DNA of 48,727 nt from Acinetobacter bouvetii DSM 14964 = CIP 107468 (GCF_000368865.1 NZ_KB849725.1:1-48727), one strand, 5' to 3'. Numbered from the stretch's first letter, positions 20,980 to 30,985 are shown. The notes: a model not told the origin generated them from the sequence alone. Numbers and translations are program-made.

Positions 20980-22359
20980 TCAGCTTTGCAGTAAACGGAG
21001 CAGGTTTTTGTAGTCTTCATTGAAGATCGGATCCTCTTCACGCAAGCTCTGCACTTTTTCACAGGCATGCATGACCGTACTGTGATCGCGTCCGCCAAAT
21101 GCCATGCCGATTTCAGGAAAACTGTCACCGGTCAGTTCACGGGCAAGCCCCATAGCGAGCTGGCGCGGACGGGCATAAATGCGGGTGCGTTTCGGGCCAA
21201 TCAGTTCTTTTAAAGGAATTCTAAAGTATTCGCTGACCACACGCTGGATATTCTCCGTACTGATTGTGCGCGCGCGGATCGCCAAAACATCCTTCAAAGA
21301 CTCACGCACCACTTCTAAATCAATCGGTGTGCCTTTGAAACGCGAAATCGCAACAACTTTATTGAGCGCGCCTTCCAATTCACGGACGTTTGCAACCACT
21401 TGCTGCGCAATAAACAGCGCGCAGTTGCGCGGCAATTCCACATTATTGCTTTCAGCTTTCTTCAGTAAAATTTCAATCCGGGTTTCAATATCAGGAGGTT
21501 CCACACCTACCGACAAGCCCCATGAAAAACGGGACACCAAACGCGGGTCAAGTTCAGTCAATTCCTTTGGATAACGGTCTGAAGTCAAAATAATTTGCTT
21601 TGATTCATCGAGCAGCGCATTGAACGTATAGAAAAACTCAACCAAGCTTGCCTCTTTGCCGGCAAGCAAGTGAATATCATCGACCAAAAGCAAATCCAAT
21701 GAGCGGCAATTTTTCTTGAATTCCTCAACTTTCCCCTGCTGAAGCGAACTGACAAAGTCTTGAACAAAGCTTTCTGCAGTCATGTACATCACGCGGGCAT
21801 TAGGTTTTGCCTGCAGCAGGGCATTTCCGACAGCCTGCATTAAATGTGTTTTACCTAAGCCTGTTGGACCATACAAAAACAGCGGATTATGCTGTGATGC
21901 GCCTAGCTGAGTAAGCACTTTTCGGCAAGTTTCAGCAGCCATTTGGTTAGAACGGCCTTCAACAAATAAAGAGAAGGTAAATAAAGGATTCAGCTGGCGC
22001 TTACGGCTATTTTTTCCTGCTGTTTCCTCTTTCTCTTTTCTAGGCTTCGCCATAGGTGCAGGAACAGATTCCAATGCAGCAGTGGTGGTTGCAGGCTGTT
22101 CATTTGCAGACAAAATTGCGCCCGGCCTTGAATCGACCAAAATTTCAACTTTGCGCACGCGGCCTTCAGACAGCTGTTCCGCTAAAATTGAAATCAGCTC
22201 TAAATGATGCTCTTGAATATAGCGTGTCCAATAAGGATTCGGCGCAAATAGACGTAACGTGTCTTCTGCTTCTTCTGCCACTAATGGCCGGATCCACATT
22301 GTAAAGACATTGCCGGATAACTCTTGGCGCAAACGAGTTAAGCAATCTGTCCAAAGCAT
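20980..22359 (-). CDS. dnaA: Chromosomal replication initiator DnaA
   Basis: 459 aa. Domain I begins MLWTDCLTRLRQEL. A variable linker (about 105-130) precedes the AAA+ domain with Walker A GPTGLGKTHL, Walker B LLLVDDIHLL, sensor ILTSDRYPKEL and arginine-finger segment DPRLVSRFSWGL. Domain IV carries the DNA-binding signature FGGRDHSTVMHACEKV. DnaA-ATP binds the boxes in the adjacent oriC and opens the origin. Its own promoter (22425-22453) holds a perfect DnaA box between -35 and -10, so autorepression is likely. AGGGG lies upstream of the ATG. Confidence 0.99.
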   Translation of the reverse strand: MLWTDCLTRLRQELSGNVFTMWIRPLVAEEAEDTLRLFAPNPYWTRYIQEHHLELISILAEQLSEGRVRKVEILVDSRPGAILSANEQPATTTAALESVPAPMAKPRKEKEETAGKNSRKRQLNPLFTFSLFVEGRSNQMAAETCRKVLTQLGASQHNPLFLYGPTGLGKTHLMQAVGNALLQAKPNARVMYMTAESFVQDFVSSLQQGKVEEFKKNCRSLDLLLVDDIHLLAGKEASLVEFFYTFNALLDESKQIILTSDRYPKELTELDPRLVSRFSWGLSVGVEPPDIETRIEILLKKAESNNVELPRNCALFIAQQVVANVRELEGALNKVVAISRFKGTPIDLEVVRESLKDVLAIRARTISTENIQRVVSEYFRIPLKELIGPKRTRIYARPRQLAMGLARELTGDSFPEIGMAFGGRDHSTVMHACEKVQSLREEDPIFNEDYKNLLRLLQS

Positions 22360-22424
22360 GTGAAACCCCTATTTCAATCCATTGTGCATAAAAAAATATG
22401 TTCTGCCCGCCCAAGCGGGCCGCC

Positions 22425-22453
22425 ATTCTAACCAAGTTATCCACATCTGTCAT
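22425..22453 (-). promoter_or_regulatory. dnaA promoter with embedded DnaA box and 5' hairpin
   Basis: On the minus strand there is ATGACA (22448-22453), a 17-bp spacer and TAGAAT (22425-22430). A perfect DnaA box (22437-22445) occupies the spacer, so DnaA binding should block RNA polymerase. A GC hairpin GCCCGC/GCGGGC (22405-22420) would sit at the very 5' end of the transcript and may stabilise it. Confidence 0.65.
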
Positions 22454-22800
22454 GATTAATTCAGTGCTTTTTGGCTAAAAAATCGCAATTCAGTCTAAAT
22501 TTAAATTTAAAACCCAGTGTGGATAACCTTACCCACAGGCTGTGGATAAAATATACCATAAAGTTATCCACAATGTATCAAAATTATAAAAACAGAGTTA
22601 TTCACAATGTATTATTTTGTTATTTATTGGTTTATTGCCGATTTCCACAGAAAATAAGCCTCCTAATAATAATAAATTTAAATTTTTAAATTTGAATTTA
22701 ATAATAACAGCGGCTGTTTTTGGGGATAACTCGAGATACAGATTAAATTCAAATTTAAACCGGAGTGTAAATTTAAAATCAGACACCCGTTGTGGATAAC
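22431..22800. other. Chromosomal replication origin oriC
   Basis: It lies between the divergent dnaA and rpmH genes. Perfect DnaA boxes (TTATCCACA or complement) occur at 22437, 22518, 22541, 22564 and 22791. Near-perfect ones are TTACCCACA (22529), TTATTCACA (22598) and TGGGGATAA (22721). Between and beside them are AT-rich stretches built from the TTTRAATTYAAA dodecamer (22500, 22671, 22685, 22742, 22748, 22766), with a T/A-only run at 22666-22706 that is the likely unwinding element. Gene orientation flips here, consistent with bidirectional replication. Box density and gene context make this call strong; the exact unwinding site is inferred. Confidence 0.93.
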
Positions 22801-22940
22801 CTTGTTGGTAAACTTGATGATAAGTTATTAACTTATTATAAACAGCATCTTACTTTGTGTGTAACTTTTTTGGGTTTAATTGGTATAGAAAGACATAAAT
22901 TACAATTTAGGCTTAATTTTGCAAGAAAACTTGTTTTTCA

Positions 22941-22969
22941 TTGACAGCTCAAGCAATGAGCACTAAAAT
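22941..22969 (+). promoter_or_regulatory. rpmH promoter
   Basis: TTGACA (22941-22946), a 17-bp spacer and TAAAAT (22964-22969) make a near-consensus sigma-70 promoter about 40 bp before the rpmH ATG. It probably drives rpmH-rnpA-yidD-yidC. Confidence 0.85.
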
Positions 22970-23008
22970 CGCGAACCTTTATAGAAAGATCACTTTTGGA
23001 GTTTCGAC

Positions 23009-23143
23009 ATGAAACGTACTTTCCAGCCTTCTGAATTGAAACGTAAACGTGTTCACGGTTTCCGTGCCCGTATGGCTACAAAAGCTGGCCGTCAAGTATT
23101 GGCTCGCCGCCGTGCTAAAGGCCGTCATAGCTTAACTGTTTAA
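23009..23143 (+). CDS. rpmH: 50S ribosomal protein L34
   Basis: 44 aa, [20 protein letters not shown] to KGRHSLTV. This small, very basic protein binds 23S rRNA in the large subunit and has the standard length. TTTTGGAG lies just upstream of the ATG. It is the first gene right of oriC and is followed by rnpA. Confidence 0.98.
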
Positions 23144-23177
23144 TTTAATCAGTTAGCGCTATAGCGACTTGGGCGTT

Positions 23178-23570
23178 ATGACAGCACTTTATGGTTTCAG
23201 CACAGATGTACGCATACACTGTGCTGCCGATTATAAAAGTGTCTTCGATGGTGCGCTTTTTAAAGTGCATCAGCCCCATTTCTTATTTCTTGCAAAACAT
23301 TCCGAACTGCAGAATAGCCGTTTGGGTATTGTTGTTGCCAAGAAAAAAGTGCGCCGCGCACACGAACGAAATCGAGTAAAACGCCTTGCTCGCGAAAGTT
23401 TTCGCCTGCATCAGCAGCAATTAAGTGAATTGGATATTGTCGTCATGCCCAAAGCTGGCATTGATGCAGTACCTAATGCCGAATTGCATCAGCAATTACA
23501 ATTTGCTTGGCAAAAGCTGAACCGCCTTGCCAAAAAGCATTCAAAAATAGCTCCCTCCCCGCAAAAGTAG
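23178..23570 (+). CDS. rnpA: Ribonuclease P protein component
   Basis: 130 aa from ATG 23178. It binds the RNase P RNA and helps it cleave 5' leaders from pre-tRNAs. The conserved [28 protein letters not shown] holds the RNR motif that contacts the RNA. A TTG three codons earlier (23169) is also possible, but family N-termini align with LYGFSTDVR near the ATG. It sits between rpmH and yidD in the classical order. Confidence 0.95.
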   Translation: MTALYGFSTDVRIHCAADYKSVFDGALFKVHQPHFLFLAKHSELQNSRLGIVVAKKKVRRAHERNRVKRLARESFRLHQQQLSELDIVVMPKAGIDAVPNAELHQQLQFAWQKLNRLAKKHSKIAPSPQK

Positions 23571-23579
23571 AGATGGCCA

Positions 23580-23906
23580 ATGGTACATTTACTGCATTGG
23601 TTGATCCGTTTTTATCAGATTGCGATTAGTCCGCTGCTCGGGCCCCGCTGCCGCTATATTCCTACGTGCTCACAATATTCATTGGAAGCAGTCCATTTGC
23701 ATGGCGCTGCGCGTGGAACTTGGCTATCTGTTAAGCGCATTTGCCGCTGCCATCCCTGGGGCGGATCGGGCTATGATCCTGTGCCGAGCAAAAAAGCTGT
23801 CCGTTTTATTTCATTTCAGCAAATAGATTCTCAAACGCTTCACGTTGCTGTACCCTTTCGTGATCGTTTATTGAACCAAAATCACTCTAACCACTTGGGG
23901 TATTAG
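23580..23906 (+). CDS. yidD: Membrane protein insertion efficiency factor YidD
   Basis: 108 aa. An amphipathic N-terminal helix ([31 protein letters not shown]) and the conserved Cys-rich core through [15 protein letters not shown] define the family. It sits at the inner face of the cytoplasmic membrane and assists YidC-dependent insertion. The C-terminus after residue 75 is variable. It starts 9 bp after rnpA and ends 2 bp before yidC, so it is surely co-transcribed. Confidence 0.95.
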   Translation: MVHLLHWLIRFYQIAISPLLGPRCRYIPTCSQYSLEAVHLHGAARGTWLSVKRICRCHPWGGSGYDPVPSKKAVRFISFQQIDSQTLHVAVPFRDRLLNQNHSNHLGY

Positions 23907-23908
23907 AT

Positions 23909-25672
23909 ATGCAACAATGGGCCAGGATTGCTATTCTCGGGGCCATGTTTGTTGTCGCATATTTGCTCATTTTGGCTTGGCAAAAAGATTACGGTCATGC
24001 AGACAGCAAACCGCAGCAAACCGCTGCTGTTGTGTCACATGAAGTATCTGCAGATTTGCCGAACAGCCAAACTGCCGCAGCATCATCCGATGTGCCGCAG
24101 GCAAATATTGCAGCGCAGCAGACAGCAGACGCCACTGCACCTGTAAGTCAACAGCTAGTTTCAGTGAAAACTGACCTTTACCACCTTTGGATTAATCCGA
24201 AAGGCGGCGATATTGTTCGTGTTGAATTACTCAATCATGACAAAAATAAAGACAGTGATGAACCTTTTGTCATGCTGGAAAGCGATGCCAAGCGCACCTA
24301 TGTCGCTCAATCGGGCCTGATTGGCTTGAATGGCCCAGACAGTGCGCGCACTGGCCGTCCAACGTATGAAGTTGAAAAAGCTTCTTACAGCCTGGCTGAT
24401 GCGAAGTCTGCTCAAAGTAAAGACGGTAAAGCTGAAAAAGTTTTAACTGTGCCGATGCTGCTGAAAACAGCTGACGGCGTAGAAATCATTAAAACTTTCA
24501 CCTTTAAGCAAGGCGAATATCCGATTGTCGTCAGCTACAAAATTGTGAACCGCAGCAGCCAAAATTGGCAGGGCCAGATGTTTGGCCAGCTGAAGCGCGA
24601 TAACTCGGAAGATCCTGGAAAATCAGACCAAGGTATTTTCACTTTGGGTACTTTCTTAGGGGGCGCTTGGGGCACACCGGATGAGAACTACAACAAGCTG
24701 AAATTTGCCAACTTCAATGATGAAAAATTGAATGTTGACGCTAAAGGCGGCTGGGTTGCGATAGTGCAGCATTACTTTGTCAGCGCATGGATTCCGGGTG
24801 AGTTAAAATTGACTCAGGCGGATGGCCAGCCTTTTGCTGCGAAATTAGAGTCACGTAAATCAAATGATGGCATGAACATCATTGGCTTTACCTCTCCGGC
24901 AATTAATGTGCCTGCCGGCACGGCAGCGGAAGTGGATGCAACGTTCTATTCGGGTCCAAAAATTCAATCTGAATTGAAAGATCTTGCTGCAGGCTTAAAC
25001 CAGACTGTTGATTATGGCTGGCTGTGGCCGATTGCGAAGCTGCTGTTCATTGGCTTGCAATTCTTCCATGGCTTAGTGGGCAACTGGGGCTGGTCCATTA
25101 TTCTATTGACAGTTCTGGTGAAATTGATTCTTTGGCCGCTGTCGTCTAAGAGCTACCGCTCGATGGCGAAAATGCGGGTGATTGCGCCAGAAATGCAGCG
25201 CATGAAAGAAGAGTTCGGTGAAGACCGCATGCGTTTCTCGCAAGAAATGATGGCGCTGTATAAGCGTGAACAAGTGAACCCGCTGTCGGGCTGCTTGCCA
25301 TTATTGCTGCAAATGCCGATTTTCCTTGCGCTGTACTGGGTGTTGATGGAGTCCGTTGAACTGCGTCATGCGCCATGGTTAGGCTGGATTCAGGATTTAT
25401 CTGCAATGGACCCATGGTTTATCCTGCCATTGCTGATGGGCGCCACCATGTTCATCCAGCAAAGCTTGAACCCGCAGCCGGCGGACCCGATGCAGGCGAA
25501 AGTCTTCAAGGTTATGCCGATTATCTTCACCGTCTTTATGCTGTTCTTCCCAGCAGGCTTGGTTCTGTACTGGATCTGCAACAACAGCATCACCATTTTG
25601 CAGCAGACTCTGATTAACAAGAGTGTTGCAAAAGAGCGTGAAAAGCGTGACGGAGCGACTCCAGCAAACTAA
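23909..25672 (+). CDS. yidC: Membrane protein insertase YidC
   Basis: 587 aa. An N-terminal membrane anchor (7-25) is followed by a low-complexity Ala/Gln/Ser linker and the large periplasmic beta domain (about 80-350). The conserved C-terminal Oxa1-like core has five helices, including GWSIILLTVLVKLILWPLS, the cytoplasmic MKEEFGEDRMRFSQEMMALYKREQVNPLSGCLP hairpin and the last helix FMLFFPAGLVLYWICNNSITI. It inserts and folds inner-membrane proteins alone or with Sec. It is the last gene of the rpmH operon and ends at a terminator. Confidence 0.98.
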   Translation: MQQWARIAILGAMFVVAYLLILAWQKDYGHADSKPQQTAAVVSHEVSADLPNSQTAAASSDVPQANIAAQQTADATAPVSQQLVSVKTDLYHLWINPKGGDIVRVELLNHDKNKDSDEPFVMLESDAKRTYVAQSGLIGLNGPDSARTGRPTYEVEKASYSLADAKSAQSKDGKAEKVLTVPMLLKTADGVEIIKTFTFKQGEYPIVVSYKIVNRSSQNWQGQMFGQLKRDNSEDPGKSDQGIFTLGTFLGGAWGTPDENYNKLKFANFNDEKLNVDAKGGWVAIVQHYFVSAWIPGELKLTQADGQPFAAKLESRKSNDGMNIIGFTSPAINVPAGTAAEVDATFYSGPKIQSELKDLAAGLNQTVDYGWLWPIAKLLFIGLQFFHGLVGNWGWSIILLTVLVKLILWPLSSKSYRSMAKMRVIAPEMQRMKEEFGEDRMRFSQEMMALYKREQVNPLSGCLPLLLQMPIFLALYWVLMESVELRHAPWLGWIQDLSAMDPWFILPLLMGATMFIQQSLNPQPADPMQAKVFKVMPIIFTVFMLFFPAGLVLYWICNNSITILQQTLINKSVAKEREKRDGATPAN

Positions 25673-25692
25673 GTGTTGCTGATGAGCTGAAT

Positions 25693-25728
25693 AAATCCGC
25701 TTAAGATGGTAATCTTAGGCGGATTTTT
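25693..25728 (+). terminator. Terminator of the rpmH-yidC operon
   Basis: 15-bp stem AAATCCGCTTAAGAT with ATCTTAGGCGGATTT (one G-T pair), a GGTA loop and a T tract. Confidence 0.9.
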
Positions 25729-25775
25729 CTTTGCCTGTCATTTTAGATTTTGAGGTAGATATTTAGGTGAGTACC

Positions 25776-27131
25776 ATGCAAAACCGAACCACGATTGCTG
25801 CAATTGCAACTCCGCCAGGACGTGGCGGCGTCGGGGTGATTCGCCTGTCTGGGCCAAAATCTTATGCCATTGCAGAAGCGCTGAGCCAAACGGCGCTGCC
25901 GAAAGCGCGCTATGCCGGTTTCCGCAAGTTTTTGGATGAGCGCGGAGAAGTGATGGATGAAGGCTTGGTAATTTGCTTTCCAAATCCGCACTCATTTACC
26001 GGTGAAGATGTGGTGGAGCTGCAGGGGCATGGCGGGCCTGTGATTCAAAATGCTTTGCTGGCGCGCTTATTGGAATTGGGCGCAACAGCAGCCAAAGCGG
26101 GCGAATTTTCGATGCGCGCTTTTGAAAATGGCAAGATGGATTTGGTGCAGGCGGAAGCGATTGCTGATTTGATTGATGCGACCTCTCAGGCGGCTGCCCG
26201 TTCGGCCGTACGTTCTTTGCAAGGCGCATTTTCCAGCAAAGTCAATACGGTGCTGGAAAACTTAATTCATCTGCGCCTGCATGTGGAAGCGGCTATTGAT
26301 TTTCCTGAAGAAGAAATCGACTTTTTGGCCGATGGTAAAATTTTAAAATTGCTGGATGACGTGCGTGACTCAGTGACTGCGGTGCAGCAGTCTGCGCGGC
26401 AAGGGCAATTGCTGCGGGAAGGCCTGCAGGTGGTGATTGCCGGCAAGCCGAATGCCGGAAAATCCTCACTGCTGAATACCTTGGCCGGTGTGGAACGCGC
26501 TATTGTGACGGATATTGCAGGTACTACACGTGATGTGCTGCATGAGAAAATCACTTTAAATGGCTTGCCGATTACCCTGACCGATACTGCTGGCTTGCGC
26601 GAAACGGGCGATGTGGTGGAAAAAGAAGGCATCCGCCGCGCCATTAAAGAAATTGAACAGGCTGATTTGCTGCTGCTGGTGTATGACCTGAGTCAGGGGG
26701 AAGACCCGCTTGAACTGGCTAAAAACTATTTTGCGGAACATATTGAACCTAAACGGTTGATGCTGATAGGCAACAAATGTGATTTAACGGGTGCCGCGCC
26801 CGCGTTAGCCGATTATCAGGGCTTCCGCAGTATTACGGTGTCAGCCAAGCTGGAAACAGGTGTTCAGGCGCTGGTAGATGCGATTACAGCGCATGCAGGC
26901 TTCCAGCCAGAAGAAGACACCTTTATTGCCCGTACGCGCCATTTGGACGCAATGAAGCGCACTCAGCACTATCTTGCTGAAGCGCGTGAACAGCTGACGG
27001 TTTATCATGCTGGTGAATTGGTGGCTGAATCCCTGCGCCTTGCTCAAAATGCGCTGGGCGAGATTACCGGTGATTTCAGCGCAGATGATTTGTTGGGCAA
27101 GATCTTCGGTTCATTCTGTATTGGAAAGTAA
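25776..27131 (+). CDS. mnmE: tRNA modification GTPase MnmE
   Basis: 451 aa from ATG 25776. With MnmG it adds the carboxymethylaminomethyl group to U34 of certain tRNAs. The folate-binding N-domain starts TIAAIATPPGRGGVGVIRLSG. The G domain has AGKPNAGKSSL, DIAGTTRD, DTAGLRE and NKCD. The C-terminus ends FCIGK, the conserved catalytic Cys motif. AGGTGA sits 5 nt before ATG 25776; an in-frame GTG at 25767 would overlap it, so the ATG is preferred. It is a separate transcription unit after the yidC terminator. Confidence 0.97.
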   Translation: MQNRTTIAAIATPPGRGGVGVIRLSGPKSYAIAEALSQTALPKARYAGFRKFLDERGEVMDEGLVICFPNPHSFTGEDVVELQGHGGPVIQNALLARLLELGATAAKAGEFSMRAFENGKMDLVQAEAIADLIDATSQAAARSAVRSLQGAFSSKVNTVLENLIHLRLHVEAAIDFPEEEIDFLADGKILKLLDDVRDSVTAVQQSARQGQLLREGLQVVIAGKPNAGKSSLLNTLAGVERAIVTDIAGTTRDVLHEKITLNGLPITLTDTAGLRETGDVVEKEGIRRAIKEIEQADLLLLVYDLSQGEDPLELAKNYFAEHIEPKRLMLIGNKCDLTGAAPALADYQGFRSITVSAKLETGVQALVDAITAHAGFQPEEDTFIARTRHLDAMKRTQHYLAEAREQLTVYHAGELVAESLRLAQNALGEITGDFSADDLLGKIFGSFCIGK

Positions 27132-27149
27132 AATTCCAAGCATAGAAAA

Positions 27150-27172
27150 GCCCTCGGATGAGGGCATTTTTT
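27150..27172 (+). terminator. Terminator of mnmE
   Basis: Stem GCCCTC/GAGGGC with a GGAT loop followed by Ts, between mnmE and the convergent MFS gene. Confidence 0.9.
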
Positions 27173-27188
27173 ATGGCTGAAAATCAGC

Positions 27189-28397
27189 TTAATGCTGCAA
27201 AGGGGCCTGCAGCCTGCGCTGAAAAATCAGCAAAATGAAACACAGCGCCCCAACCGCTGTGCAGAAGCCTAAAATGCCGGCGGCAAAACCGAAATGGTCG
27301 GAGAGATAGCCTACCCCGATAATCGGCAGAATTGTGCCTAAATAGGCGACAAATAAGTACGTCGACATAACGGCTGCGCGGTTTTCTGGCTGGGTCATGC
27401 CGTGAATCATGCCGAAAGCGCCCAGCAGCCCTAAGCCATGGCCCATGCCGGCGGCAAAAACACTGATGAAAAACAGTATGCTCCAATGCATGTAAACACA
27501 AAGTGACAGCAGCATGCAGCCTATAATCAATGAGAGCAGGCCGGTATTTAATGCTTTGCGCGGATTCATTTTCTTGGCGGTAAACTGAGACAGCGCAGAC
27601 ACCAGTAAAATGCTGGCAATTGCAGTCCCGCTGACCATGGGCCCATGCCAGGGAATAATATCCTTCACAAAAGAGGGCGCCAGTGATGCAAATAAGCTGA
27701 ATGATGCAAAAGCGCTGAAAGCGGTAAAGCCTGCAATATAGAACAGGCCATGATATTGGGCTTCAGGCAGCTGCAAATGCGGCGCGATGGAAAAAGGCTG
27801 TTTCTGCGTCGGCACATGTTTGACGGAAAATAGGCTGACTAAACAGACAATAGCCCCAGCAATAACGGGCAAATACGGGGTCATTAATGGCCTTGCTGAA
27901 AATTGCGCAATGATGCCGCCAATCAAAGGCCCTAAGCCAAAGCCGATAACGGTAATAATGGAACTGAGCTGCGGCGCGCTCTGCTTATGGCTGTCTGGAA
28001 TGGTGTAAATCAGCCCGAGCATTGCAGATGTGCTGATTAAGCCTGAAGCAATGCCGATCAGAAAGCGGGCAAAAGACAGGCTCAGCGCATTGGGAGAAAT
28101 AGCGGACAATGCCAGGCCTGCAATCACAAACAGCATGCCGGCCTGCAGCGTTCTTAAAAAGCCGAAGCTGTTGCTGGCCCGGCCCAGAAACAGCAGCGTA
28201 GCCATGCAGCCGAACATATAAGCCACAAAAATATAAGTGATATGGCTGGGCAGCAGCTGCCACAGTTCCTGATAAATCGGGTACAGCGGACTGGCCAGCG
28301 CCGTACCGATGGTCCCCATAATCAGGGCAAGGCTGACCATAATGAATGGGCGCCAGGATTGAGAATTCATCATGAAGAAAGCCGCAGGATATTGCAT
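27189..28397 (-). CDS. MFS transporter (drug:H+ antiporter type)
   Basis: 402 aa with about twelve hydrophobic helices and a central charged loop (near 200-215). After TM2 the loop reads GRASNSFGFLRTLQAG, a modified form of the MFS motif A. TM4-5 has FARFLIGIASGLISTSAMLGL. The later half carries GMGHGLGLLGAFGMIHGM. It is a proton-linked exporter in the inner membrane; the substrate cannot be told. An alternative start at 28373 (MMNSQSWRP) would bring the first helix to the N-terminus, and no clear ribosome site decides between them. It is convergent with mnmE. Confidence 0.85.
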   Translation of the reverse strand: MQYPAAFFMMNSQSWRPFIMVSLALIMGTIGTALASPLYPIYQELWQLLPSHITYIFVAYMFGCMATLLFLGRASNSFGFLRTLQAGMLFVIAGLALSAISPNALSLSFARFLIGIASGLISTSAMLGLIYTIPDSHKQSAPQLSSIITVIGFGLGPLIGGIIAQFSARPLMTPYLPVIAGAIVCLVSLFSVKHVPTQKQPFSIAPHLQLPEAQYHGLFYIAGFTAFSAFASFSLFASLAPSFVKDIIPWHGPMVSGTAIASILLVSALSQFTAKKMNPRKALNTGLLSLIIGCMLLSLCVYMHWSILFFISVFAAGMGHGLGLLGAFGMIHGMTQPENRAAVMSTYLFVAYLGTILPIIGVGYLSDHFGFAAGILGFCTAVGALCFILLIFQRRLQAPLQH

Positions 28398-28494
28398 TCA
28401 GCTGAGCTAAAAATGCAAGCAGTGAGAAAGGAGAGGATTATTTAAGCAGTGTACTGGCGATCGGCTTCCCGGGTCAATTTATCCTGCAAAAAAC

Positions 28495-28761
28495 TTAGCC
28501 ATACCTTTTCAGCAGTTTCATAAATTCGGCCAGTTCCGCTTCATTGACGGCCGCATCGGCGCCGATGACATGATGGCGCAAATGCGCTTCAATCAATTCA
28601 TTCATTAGGCCGTTCACAGCCCCTTTAATTGCGGCAGCCTGCTGCAGTACGGCAATGCATTCCGCATGGGGCTGCTGCAAAGACTGTTCAACAGCATTCA
28701 GCTGACCCTGCAGGCGCTTTACGCGGTTTAATATTTTTTTATCCTGATGCAAATGGCTCAC
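28495..28761 (-). CDS. RcnR/FrmR-family metal-responsive repressor (DmeR-like)
   Basis: 88 aa starting at GTG 28761, where GGAG lies 7 nt upstream and the protein aligns with the RcnR N-terminus (MSHLHQDKKIL). The all-helical DUF156 fold is clear: LNRVKRLQGQLNAVEQSL, Cys in HAECIAVLQQAAAIKGAVNGLMNELIEAHLRHHV. His3, the Cys and the helix-2 His are the typical Ni/Co ligands of this group. Without metal it should bind the inverted repeat at 28781-28799 and silence itself and the divergent dmeF. Confidence 0.88.
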   Translation of the reverse strand: MSHLHQDKKILNRVKRLQGQLNAVEQSLQQPHAECIAVLQQAAAIKGAVNGLMNELIEAHLRHHVIGADAAVNEAELAEFMKLLKRYG

Positions 28762-28780
28762 ATGCGGCTCCAAAAACAAA

Positions 28781-28799
28781 TATACTATTGGGGAGTATA
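28781..28799. promoter_or_regulatory. RcnR-type operator between repressor and dmeF
   Basis: TATACT (28781-28786), ATTGGGG, AGTATA (28794-28799) is a perfect inverted repeat with a G tract in the spacer, matching the TACT-G tract-AGTA operators of RcnR-family repressors. It lies 19 bp upstream of the repressor GTG and 16 bp upstream of the dmeF ATG, so it can control both divergent genes. Confidence 0.85.
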
Positions 28800-28815
28800 G
28801 GTTAAGTGATTGAAA

Positions 28816-29805
<990 letters not shown>

Positions 29806-29817
29806 TCAGAGCAGCGC

Positions 29818-29833
29818 TGTTCCACGTGAAACA
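29818..29833. other. parS centromere site (perfect match) in a 32-bp palindrome
   Basis: TGTTCCACGTGAAACA matches the ParB consensus TGTTNCACGTGAAACA. It is nested in a 32-bp near-perfect palindrome (29810-29841) with GC-rich arms AGCAGCGC/GCGCTGCT just after the dmeF stop. It may also fold as an RNA hairpin, though no T tract follows. It is about 7 kb right of oriC. Confidence 0.93.
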
Positions 29834-29931
29834 GCGCTGCTGTTGTCTTTCCGTAAGCCTTGGAAAAAAATCTGTGTGATTGGCGATATTCCAAGTACAC
29901 TTTGGCGCAAGAAACTTACATGGTGTATGTC

Positions 29932-30633
29932 ATGATGAAAAAAATGGGTGCGCTGTTTTTAGCAGGCATGCTGTCACAGTGGGCAATGGCGGATGCTGCA
30001 TCGGTGCAAAGCCAGCTGCAGAAAAACTATCCTTCATTGAAAATTGAAAATATTAAAACCACTGAGATGCCCGGCATTTACAGCGGTTCAGTCGGTGATC
30101 AGATTATCTATACCGGTGAGGGCGCTGAGCATATTTTAGTGGGTTCCATGATCCGGCTGAAAGATCAGAAAAATTTAACCAATACGCTGATGCTGTCGCA
30201 AAATCAGGCGGATTGGAAAAAATTGCCGTTAAAAGATGCGATTAAAAGCGTGCGAGGAAATGGCAAACGCCAGCTCGCGGTCTTTTCTGACCCAAATTGC
30301 CCGTATTGCAAACAGCTTGAAGTAGAGCTGAGCAAGCTGAATGATGTCACCCTTTATACTTTTGTCCTGCCGCTGAAAGCGCAGTCAGTTGCGCCGTCCA
30401 AGCAGCTGTTTTGTGAGAAAGATCAGGCTTATGCATGGACAAATTTGATCTCTAAAGGCGTTCAGCCCAGCAGCCAAAAAAGCTGCGCGAACCCGATCGA
30501 GCGCAATATTCAGCTGGCGAAAAATTTAGGCGTGAATGGCACGCCGGCGATTATTTTTTCAAACGGCACCAAGCTGATGGGCGCCTACCCGGCTGCTGAA
30601 ATTGAAAAAATCTGGCAAGAATTGGGCTTATAA
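29932..30633 (+). CDS. Periplasmic thiol:disulfide isomerase, DsbC family
   Basis: 233 aa from ATG 29932, chosen because the signal peptide (MMKKMGALFLAGMLSQWAMA) begins there; longer in-frame starts lack ribosome sites. An N-terminal cystatin-like dimerisation domain (about 22-90) is followed by a thioredoxin fold with active site CPYC (123-126) in FSDPNCPYCKQLE, a second cysteine pair (FCEK and KSCANP) and the cis-Pro loop NGTPAIIFSNG. It should reshuffle wrong disulfides in secreted proteins, kept reduced by DsbD. It is monocistronic, between the parS palindrome and a terminator. Confidence 0.92.
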   Translation: MMKKMGALFLAGMLSQWAMADAASVQSQLQKNYPSLKIENIKTTEMPGIYSGSVGDQIIYTGEGAEHILVGSMIRLKDQKNLTNTLMLSQNQADWKKLPLKDAIKSVRGNGKRQLAVFSDPNCPYCKQLEVELSKLNDVTLYTFVLPLKAQSVAPSKQLFCEKDQAYAWTNLISKGVQPSSQKSCANPIERNIQLAKNLGVNGTPAIIFSNGTKLMGAYPAAEIEKIWQELGL

Positions 30634-30662
30634 AATAAAAGCGGAACCGCTTTATTTTCTAT

Positions 30663-30697
30663 AAAAAATCCCCTGCTGCTGACGGGGGATTTTTTTA
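30663..30697. terminator. Terminator between the dsbC-like gene and the GlsB gene
   Basis: Stem AAAAATCCCC/GGGGATTTTT around TGCTGCTGACG, with T tracts in both directions, serving two convergent genes. Confidence 0.88.
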
Positions 30698-30727
30698 TAG
30701 GTGAATTTCAGACTGACTGATTTCAGT

Positions 30728-30985
30728 TCAAGCAGAAGTTTTTTTGGAAACCGTATTGTAAATAAACAGAATCACCAGCGCGCCAATGACCGAAGCGATA
30801 AAGCCGGCTGCAGAATTTTCACCATACCATCCCAGCAAGCGGCCGCCGTAAGTGGCGAGCAGCGAACCGGCAATACCCAGCAATGTTGTCACAATAAACC
30901 CGGCTTTATCGTCTCCAGGGTGAATGGCGCGGGCAATTAAACCGGCAACAAAGCCGACAACGATTGCCACAATAAGTGACCACAT
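30728..30985 (-). CDS. GlsB/YeaQ/YmgE-family membrane protein
   Basis: 85 aa with three hydrophobic segments (2-20, 29-47, 58-76) and the family pattern GFVAGLIARAIHPGDDKAGFIVTTLLGIAGS. Called transglycosylase-associated protein in databases, it is a small inner-membrane protein linked to stress responses in other bacteria, with unclear mechanism. AAGGAGAA precedes the ATG. It has its own terminator at 30663-30697. Confidence 0.92.
   Translation of the reverse strand: MWSLIVAIVVGFVAGLIARAIHPGDDKAGFIVTTLLGIAGSLLATYGGRLLGWYGENSAAGFIASVIGALVILFIYNTVSKKTSA

Noticed and set aside
29810..29841. The 32-bp palindrome as the dmeF terminator
   Set aside because: No T tract follows and the centre is an exact parS site, which explains the palindrome better.
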